Source: JBBDST01 sp040904765
Lineage (GTDB): Bacteria; Actinomycetota; Nitriliruptoria; Nitriliruptorales; Nitriliruptoraceae
Reading direction: 5' to 3'
NCBI GenBank assembly: GCA_040904765.1
Contig: JBBDST010000008.1
Location: 109,257-173,256 of the forward strand
Length of the DNA: 64,000 nt
Shown here: positions 58,009-64,000 of the stretch, in pieces
How positions within the stretch are numbered: the first letter of the stretch is position 1
Layout: each line of letters opens with the position of its first letter
The notes under the pieces: generated by a model
The model's input: the letters and a program-made list of their open reading frames with translations, nothing else
The model's database searches: none
Told to the model about the DNA's origin: nothing
Position numbers and translations under genes: made by a program

Positions 58009-59102
58009 GAAGCGGTCCTCTCGTTAGTGGCGTCCAGCACGGCGGCTAGTGCCGACAGAAATCTATCGTTTTCTTTTGGGGTGCCGATGGTGACTCGCAC
58101 ACAACCGTCAAGTCCTCTAACGGTACTAAAATCGCGTACAAGCACGCCCTGTTCAAGCAGTCGGGCAAACAGGTTGTGAGTAAGGCTCCGCAGTAAAAAG
58201 AAGTTGGCGGCACTGTCATACACGATGATGTCGTTACGTTGACGTAAAATTTCAGTGAGCCGTTCACGTTCGTTAGCGACCTGCTGACGGTGCGTCAAAA
58301 ACGCATCTTCGTGTTCGATAGCAGTGATTGCTGCCACCTGTTTGATTGTGTCGAGGTGATACGGCAAGCGTACCTTCTGCAGATCTTCTATGACCCAGTC
58401 CGGAGCGATGACGTAGCCCAGACGCAGCCCGGCGAGACGGAACGCTTTAGAAAATGTGCGGACGATGACTAGCCGTTCAAGTTCGTCCGTTAACGGCAGC
58501 ACAGACGCGTCTGACGGCGCAAATTCGATGTAGGCCTCGTCGACAATGACTAGCGCCTGACTGTTGTCGTGCAATGCCCGGATTGCCTCGTGCGAAACGA
58601 GGGTGCCAACCGGATTGTTCGGTGACGGGACGATGATGATGTTCGGATCGTGTTGATGACATGCGGCAGCTGCCGTCGCTGCAGTGAACTGAAAATCGTC
58701 CTCGAGAGGAAACGACACGGTTTTTGTCAGAGTGGTGCGGCCAAGTTCCGGATACATCGAATAACTCGGGTGGGGGTACATCAGCGTGCGTGACGGTCCA
58801 CCGTACGCCTGAAGTAACTGCAGTAAAATTTCATTGGAACCGTTAGCAGCCCACAACGACTCCGCTGGCTTATTCACACGTGCACCAAGGCGCTCACGCA
58901 GCGTCTGATGCTGCCGGTCGGGATACCGGTTGAGTGTGAGCGCAGCCAACCGCGATGCCAACACGGTCGTGAACACTTCCGGTGGTGTTTGCGCCGTTTC
59001 GTTGGTATTTAGCCGTACCGCTACATCAAGTTGTGGGGCCCCGTAGGGGGCGACATCAATCAGGTCGTCACGTACGCGAACTGGCCGTGCAGAGTCGCTC
59101 AT
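58005..59102 (-). CDS. hisC: Histidinol-phosphate aminotransferase
   Basis: A PLP aminotransferase of 365 residues that makes histidinol phosphate. Motifs: LNTNETAQTPPEVFTTV, NRYPDRQHQTLRERLG, WAANGSNEILLQLLQAYG, SPNNPVGTLVS, VIVDEAYIEFAP, and the PLP lysine in VRTFSKAFRLAGLRLGY. Arginine in GCVRVTIGTPKEN binds the substrate carboxylate region. Overlaps hisD and hisB by 4 bases. Confidence 0.95.
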   Translation of the reverse strand: MSDSARPVRVRDDLIDVAPYGAPQLDVAVRLNTNETAQTPPEVFTTVLASRLAALTLNRYPDRQHQTLRERLGARVNKPAESLWAANGSNEILLQLLQAYGGPSRTLMYPHPSYSMYPELGRTTLTKTVSFPLEDDFQFTAATAAAACHQHDPNIIIVPSPNNPVGTLVSHEAIRALHDNSQALVIVDEAYIEFAPSDASVLPLTDELERLVIVRTFSKAFRLAGLRLGYVIAPDWVIEDLQKVRLPYHLDTIKQVAAITAIEHEDAFLTHRQQVANERERLTEILRQRNDIIVYDSAANFFLLRSLTHNLFARLLEQGVLVRDFSTVRGLDGCVRVTIGTPKENDRFLSALAAVLDATNERTAS

Positions 59103-60427
59103 GACTGCTCTCCTAACCGCACTTCTACGGCACGCCAGTGGGCCGGCAGGTCTTCAGCTTGCGCCAAGATGTGCACGCTTGGCGCAAGCTCGCGCAACGC
59201 CACCTCATCGTAAGCGACGTAGTTCACAGGAACGAGAAACGAAGACGTCGTGAGCCCGCCAGTGAACCGTGCTGTCCCGCTGGTTGGAAGCGTGTGATTG
59301 GGGCCGGCTGCATAATCACCCAGACTCACGGGGGTGTCCGGCCCAATAAACGTCGTGCCGGCGTAGCGAATACGCCGGGCAATCACGAACGGGTCAACGG
59401 TATGAATCTCTAAATGTTCGGCGGCGAATGCTTCAGCGACCATGACTGCTTGGTCAAGATCGTCAACTAACACGGCTGTGCCTTGTTGACGAAGGGCCGT
59501 TTGAACCCGTTCACGATGACGTGTCGCGGCAACTTCGGTGACTAACGCCTGCTGCACCGCGTCAATTAGATTTTCGTCAGGAGTGATCAACACCGCAGTG
59601 GCGAGTTCATCGTGTTCAGCCTGTGCCACAAGATCTGCGGCGATGATTTGCGCGTCACCAGTGTGATCGGCAACGATCGCAACTTCAGTCGGGCCGGCGT
59701 AACCATCGAATCCCACCAGTCCTTCGGCGGCGAGCTGCTGCTTGGCTAACGACACGTACAAGTTCCCTGGCCCAACAATCTTGTCGCAGGTGGGCACGCT
59801 TGCGGTGCCATACCCCATAGCGGCAATCGCTTGGGCGCCGCCGATGCGAAAAACGTGATCGACACCTAACAGTCTGGCTGCGGCAAGGATCGTGGCGTTT
59901 GGCAGGCCGGTGCGTTCTCCGTTGGCATCCACGCCGGTCGGCGGGGTGCACAACACGATCTGTTCAACGCCGGCGACTTGAGCGGGAACGACAGTCATCA
60001 CAACCGTCGATGGGTACACCGCTTTACCACCGGGCACATATACACCGGCACGTTGAATCGGGTTAAACCACACCCCCATGGTTGCCCCGTCACGGACGTC
60101 TTGCCATGCTTGTGGTCGTGCTCGTTCATGGAACCAGCGGACCTGTTCGGCCGCACGTTCAATAGCTGCACGAAGTTTGGGTTCAAGCGCGTCAACGGCT
60201 GCGTCAAGGATTGACTCATCGACGCGCAGCGAGTCACTGTCGGTGAACGTAATCCCATCGAATTCTGTAGTGAGGCGCCGCACGGCGGCGTCACCGTCTG
60301 CGCGCACAGCAGACAGGGAGGTGTCGACTCCTAAGCGGGCTGTTGCCAGATCGACGCGCGGGCGTGGCAGGCGTGCCCGTGGGTCGCTGTTATCCCCACG
60401 CAGGTCAAGCACTGTCAGTTGTGTCAT
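59099..60427 (-). CDS. hisD: Histidinol dehydrogenase
   Basis: Catalyses the last two oxidations to histidine, using zinc and NAD. 442 residues. Motifs: GVYVPGGKAVYPSTVVMTVVPAQVAG (split at about 130-155), RIGGAQAIAAMGYGT, VGPGNLYVSLAKQQL, DGYAGPTEVAIVAD, the catalytic FAAEHLEIHT, and GPNHTLPTSGTARF. First of the minus-strand hisD-C-B-H-A-F run; 82 bases lie between the dnaE stop and its start. Confidence 0.97.
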   Translation of the reverse strand: MTQLTVLDLRGDNSDPRARLPRPRVDLATARLGVDTSLSAVRADGDAAVRRLTTEFDGITFTDSDSLRVDESILDAAVDALEPKLRAAIERAAEQVRWFHERARPQAWQDVRDGATMGVWFNPIQRAGVYVPGGKAVYPSTVVMTVVPAQVAGVEQIVLCTPPTGVDANGERTGLPNATILAAARLLGVDHVFRIGGAQAIAAMGYGTASVPTCDKIVGPGNLYVSLAKQQLAAEGLVGFDGYAGPTEVAIVADHTGDAQIIAADLVAQAEHDELATAVLITPDENLIDAVQQALVTEVAATRHRERVQTALRQQGTAVLVDDLDQAVMVAEAFAAEHLEIHTVDPFVIARRIRYAGTTFIGPDTPVSLGDYAAGPNHTLPTSGTARFTGGLTTSSFLVPVNYVAYDEVALRELAPSVHILAQAEDLPAHWRAVEVRLGEQS

Positions 60428-60509
60428 CGCATGTCTCGTTTCATTGCGCTGAAGCTAAACGCCGTAGGAGGTAAGCGTAGCCCTGCTGTATTGGCACGTT
60501 TGGTGTGGG

Positions 60510-63500
60510 TTAGCCAGTCCGACGCCACGGAGGCACGTCGGTTTCTCCGACAAATTCGCGTACTCCAGCGTCGTCATGCACCACGTCGGGGCCAAACGTT
60601 GCTTTAAGTTCTCCAAACAGTCCTGGTCGGCGTGCAACCCGATAGGCATCGCCTAAACGAAAACGTCGTGATGGCACTCCTTGGGCGTCAAGGAGTTCAA
60701 GGTCGACAGGTGCTGCACCGCTGTGGTTGCCAAGCACACTCTTCAGTTGTTGTACTGCGTCAGGGGTGCATTGCATTTCTTGGAAACGCACCACAATCGG
60801 GGCACCGCGGGCTTCAGACAGATCTGGGGTCACGACCCGGTTGACGGTAAGTTTGACGGCTTCGTCACGCAGTTCAAGCCGGCCGGTCAACACTAAGACC
60901 GCGTCTTCACGTAGTACTTCGTGCGCGACTTTGTAGGTGGATGGCCAAAACACCACATCGACTTGTCCGACGAGGTCTTCTAACACCGCGACCAGGTAGG
61001 TGTCACCTTTTTGGGTGAACTTTTTCTGTAGGGCGGTGAGTACACCGGCGATAGTGACATTCGCGCCGTCTTCGCGTTCACGCAGTTGTGCGCAGGTGGC
61101 GTCGGTAAAGCCCGACAGGATCGGTTCGACCCCAAACAAGGGATGGTCAGAAACATACAGGCCAAGCATTTCTCGTTCGGAACGCAAAATGTCTGCTTTA
61201 GGGTATTCATCTGCCGATATCAGGACTTCGTTCATACCGTTGGTATCGCCAGTGTCGTCTGCAACCGCGTCAAAGAGGGAGAATTGGCCTGCCAATTCGG
61301 CTTTTTTTCGTTGCAGTTCAGCATCGATGATCTGTTCATACGCCAGGAAAAGACCGCGACGGGAGTGACCAAGGGAGAGAAACGCGCCTGCTTGGACGAG
61401 ATTGCCGATGGACCGCTTGTTCAGCACGCTGGCGGGAACTTTGCGGCAGAAATCAACAAAGTCGGCGAATTGGCCGTGTTCGTCGCGAGCCGCGACAATC
61501 TCTTGTACAAGGCCTTCGCCAACGCCGCGCACAGCCGACATCCCAAAGCGAATTTCATCACCTGACGGGGTGAAGTCCACTCCGGATGTGTTCACATCCG
61601 GTGGCCGTACAGCGATGCCCATGCGGCGGCATTCGGCCAGATACAGCGGCTTATTATCTTTATTGGCTTTAACACTGGTGAGCAGTGCAGCCATGTATTC
61701 AACGGGATAGTGGGTTTTAAGCCAAGCAGTCTGATAGCTGATCACTCCGTAAGCCACGGTGTGTGCCTTGTTGAAGCCGTATTCAGCGAAACGTTCGATC
61801 AGTTCCCAAGTGGTGGCGATGAATGTTTGGTCGTAGCCCTTAGCGACCCCACCGGAGATGAACTGGTCTTTTTGGGCTTCCATTAAGCTGCGAATTTTTT
61901 TACCGACGGCTTTGCGCAGCGCGTCTGCTTCAGCCATTGTGAAGCCACACAGGTCGGTGGCGATTTTCATTACCTGTTCTTGGTAGACGATGACACCGTA
62001 CGTTTCGCCAAGAATCGGTTCTAGGTCAGCATGTTCATAATGGACGTTTTCCAACCCGTTTTTGCGGTTCGCGAATGCAATATGCATGTCCATGCCAAGC
62101 GGACCTGGCCGGTACAGCGCAAGCAGTGCCGAGATGTCTTCGAATCGTGACGGCTGAAGTTTTCGTACCAGGGCTTGCATGCCCGAACTGTCGAGTTGGA
62201 ACACGCCCAAAGTGTTGCCGGTTGCAAGCATCGCGTACGTGTCAGGGTCATCCATTAAGCCAAGTGCTGCCGGATCGTCAAGATCGACCTGCACGCCGCG
62301 ATTGGTGTAAACGTGACGTTCTGCGTCAGCAAGCACCGACAGGTTGCGTAACCCGAGGAAGTCCATTTTCAACAGGCCGATGGCTTCGGCTGCGCCCATC
62401 TCATACTGGGTGACGATTTCACCGTTTTGGGTGCGTAACAGTGGCACAATTTCATGCAGCGGGCGGTTGCCGATCACAACGGCGGCAGCATGGATGCCGT
62501 GTTGCCGTTTCAACCCTTCAAGTTTTTCGGCTGTTTCTAACACCCGGATGTACGCCGGGTCTTGACGTGCGGCCCGTAATTCTTGGGACTTTTCGTACGC
62601 TTCGATGAGTGGTGCTTCACGTCCTTGCACCGCAGAAGGCATCATTTTGGTCAGGGTGTCACCAATTTTTAATGGTTCGTCAAGCACTCTGGCGGCGTCA
62701 CGAATCGCCGATTTTGCTTTGATCGTGCTGAACGTAACGATCTGTGCCACATGGTCGCTGCCGTAACGTTGCGCGGCATAGCGGATCATTTCACCACGTC
62801 GCCGATCATCAAAGTCAATGTCGATATCAGGCATTTGAATCCGCTCAGGATTCAAAAAACGTTCGAAGATGAGCCCGTGCATGATCGGGTCGACACGTGT
62901 GATGCCAAGACAATAGGCCACGACGGAACCGCCAGCAGAGCCACGTCCTGGCCCGACGCGAATGCCGTTGTCGCGGGCGTACTGGCAAAGGTCAGCCACG
63001 ATCAAAAAGTAAGACGCGAAACCCATGTGTTCAATCACGCTGAGCTCATATTCCACGCGTTCTTCGACATGACTTGGCAGCGGACTGCCATACTGTTTGG
63101 CGGCACCCTGAGCTACTTCTTGACGCAGGTAAGCCAGTTGATCAAGCCCATCGGGGGTGGGGAAGCGTGGCAGCAGGTCTTGATCAAAGGCGATCGTCAC
63201 ATCGCACATTTCGGCGATCAGCAACGTAGTGTCGAGTGCTTTTGAGGCGTTGGGAAAGTTTTCACGCATCTCGGCTGCGGTTTTCACGTAGTACTGATCA
63301 CCATCGAAACGAAATCGGTTCGGTTCGTTAAGTTTTGTGCCTGTTTGGATGCACAGCAAAGCGTCGTGGGCTTGGGCATCGGTTGCGTTGGTGTAATGCG
63401 AGTCGTTGGTGATGACCGTCTGCAAACCGAGTTCTTTTGCGAGTCCTTCAAGTTCTGGCCAGATGCGACGCTGCTCGGGAATGCCGTGATCCATCAACTC

Positions 63501-64000
63501 AATGAAATACCGTTCGGCTGAAAATATGTCTTTGAACTCACTCATGACTTTGCGGGCAGCGTCACGGTTGCCGGCAATCAGATGCTGGTTCAGTTCCGAA
63601 CCAAGACAGCCAGAGAGAACAACCAGGCCTTCATTGTGTTCAGCCAACAGTTCGTGATCGATCCGCGGCTTATACCAATACCCCTCCATGTAGGCGCGTG
63701 TGGAGAGTGCAATCAGGTTTTGGTAGCCAGTGTCATTCATCGCCAACGTTGTGAGGTGATAGTTGCGCTGACGGCCGTCGGCTCCGCCGGTCTGTTGTTC
63801 ACGGCGTGAACCAACCGCCTGATACAGCTCTGAACCAAGAATGGGTTTTACTCCGTTTTCTTTGGCTTGGCGGTAGAAATCGATGAGGCCAAACAACACG
63901 CCGTGGTCAGTGATTGCCACCGCCGGCTGATTGTCACGCGCGACGTGCTGCATCAGATCATCGACCCGAGATGCGCCGTCCAGCATGGAAAATTCGGTAT
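60510..64000 (-). CDS. dnaE: DNA polymerase III alpha subunit, 5' end cut by window edge
   Basis: The main replicative polymerase subunit. The frame is open through the right edge: TEFSMLDGASRVDDLMQH continues upstream beyond 64000, so a few tens of residues are missing. Order: PHP domain (AITDHGVLFGLIDFY, VVLSGCLGSELNQ, VITNDSHYTNATD), polymerase core with catalytic aspartates (RVGPGRGSAGGSVVAYCLGI, PDIDIDFDDRRRGEMIRYA), LYRPGPLGMDMH, YGVIVYQEQVMKI, NKAHTVAYGVISYQTAWLK, and a C-terminal OB-fold region (VTIAGVLTALQKKFT, VDVVFWPSTY). Probably DnaE1. Confidence 0.96.
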   Translation of the reverse strand, partial: TEFSMLDGASRVDDLMQHVARDNQPAVAITDHGVLFGLIDFYRQAKENGVKPILGSELYQAVGSRREQQTGGADGRQRNYHLTTLAMNDTGYQNLIALSTRAYMEGYWYKPRIDHELLAEHNEGLVVLSGCLGSELNQHLIAGNRDAARKVMSEFKDIFSAERYFIELMDHGIPEQRRIWPELEGLAKELGLQTVITNDSHYTNATDAQAHDALLCIQTGTKLNEPNRFRFDGDQYYVKTAAEMRENFPNASKALDTTLLIAEMCDVTIAFDQDLLPRFPTPDGLDQLAYLRQEVAQGAAKQYGSPLPSHVEERVEYELSVIEHMGFASYFLIVADLCQYARDNGIRVGPGRGSAGGSVVAYCLGITRVDPIMHGLIFERFLNPERIQMPDIDIDFDDRRRGEMIRYAAQRYGSDHVAQIVTFSTIKAKSAIRDAARVLDEPLKIGDTLTKMMPSAVQGREAPLIEAYEKSQELRAARQDPAYIRVLETAEKLEGLKRQHGIHAAAVVIGNRPLHEIVPLLRTQNGEIVTQYEMGAAEAIGLLKMDFLGLRNLSVLADAERHVYTNRGVQVDLDDPAALGLMDDPDTYAMLATGNTLGVFQLDSSGMQALVRKLQPSRFEDISALLALYRPGPLGMDMHIAFANRKNGLENVHYEHADLEPILGETYGVIVYQEQVMKIATDLCGFTMAEADALRKAVGKKIRSLMEAQKDQFISGGVAKGYDQTFIATTWELIERFAEYGFNKAHTVAYGVISYQTAWLKTHYPVEYMAALLTSVKANKDNKPLYLAECRRMGIAVRPPDVNTSGVDFTPSGDEIRFGMSAVRGVGEGLVQEIVAARDEHGQFADFVDFCRKVPASVLNKRSIGNLVQAGAFLSLGHSRRGLFLAYEQIIDAELQRKKAELAGQFSLFDAVADDTGDTNGMNEVLISADEYPKADILRSEREMLGLYVSDHPLFGVEPILSGFTDATCAQLREREDGANVTIAGVLTALQKKFTQKGDTYLVAVLEDLVGQVDVVFWPSTYKVAHEVLREDAVLVLTGRLELRDEAVKLTVNRVVTPDLSEARGAPIVVRFQEMQCTPDAVQQLKSVLGNHSGAAPVDLELLDAQGVPSRRFRLGDAYRVARRPGLFGELKATFGPDVVHDDAGVREFVGETDVPPWRRTG

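Overview
The window reads as chromosomal core sequence of a moderately high-GC actinobacterium. The evidence is whiA-yvcK-rapZ-uvrC-uvrA in that order, gapA-pgk-tpiA-secG, a PdtaR-type ANTAR response regulator near polA and rpsA, DUF6458 and DUF2510 proteins, and a complete coproporphyrin-dependent heme pathway. As I recall it, the order dnaE / his / trp / pdtaR / polA / rpsA / coaE / uvrB / uvrA resembles Mycobacterium tuberculosis, but here a large heme-centred block sits between rpsA and polA. An Acidimicrobiia-like lineage is a guess that the window alone cannot prove.

Layout. (1) 0-6.5 kb is accessory and partly decayed: DUF6458, a small unknown protein, a cupredoxin lipoprotein, a tyrosine-integrase remnant, an imperfect copy of the 3' half of tRNA-Leu(GAG), a shattered MFS transporter, an acyl-CoA dehydrogenase, then the intact tRNA-Leu(GAG). 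(2) 6.5-25.4 kb: peptide-binding lipoprotein, secG, a BlaR1/BlaI-like pair, tpiA-pgk-gapA, whiA-yvcK-rapZ-uvrC and uvrA on the minus strand; an MBL hydrolase and panD on plus; uvrB and coaE on minus. (3) 25.4-30.3 kb: rpsA, then a plus-strand set of an Ig-like small protein, a GrdB-like reductase with an in-frame UGA and a SECIS-like hairpin, and a Baeyer-Villiger-type flavoprotein. (4) 30.3-41.6 kb: heme block, with hemE-cgoX-hemQ-hemH-methyltransferase-HAD on minus and hemA-hemC-hemD-hemB-hemL on plus, diverging from a gap of about 30-45 bp. (5) 41.7-44 kb: a damaged sensory pair, a cobalamin-binding protein with a CarH-type W-x9-EH motif and a GGDEF-ABM fusion. (6) 44-64 kb: polA, a thioredoxin-TPR protein, a thioesterase, pdtaR, tRNA-Leu(CAA), trpE-C-B-A with hisI, a DUF2510 protein, a zinc-ribbon protein, hisD-C-B-H-A-F, and the 3' portion of dnaE running off the right edge.

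How the genes work together. The heme block covers every step from glutamyl-tRNA to heme by the coproheme route: HemA, HemL, HemB, HemC, HemD, HemE, CgoX, HemH, HemQ. The his and trp sets give most of both pathways, without hisG, hisE or trpD in view. The excision-repair genes uvrA, uvrB and uvrC lie within 9 kb of each other. The two strongest unusual signals are the probable selenoprotein at 27599-28579 and the damaged cobalamin-sensor/GGDEF-ABM locus at 41750-43996. The left end carries a tRNA-associated island footprint.
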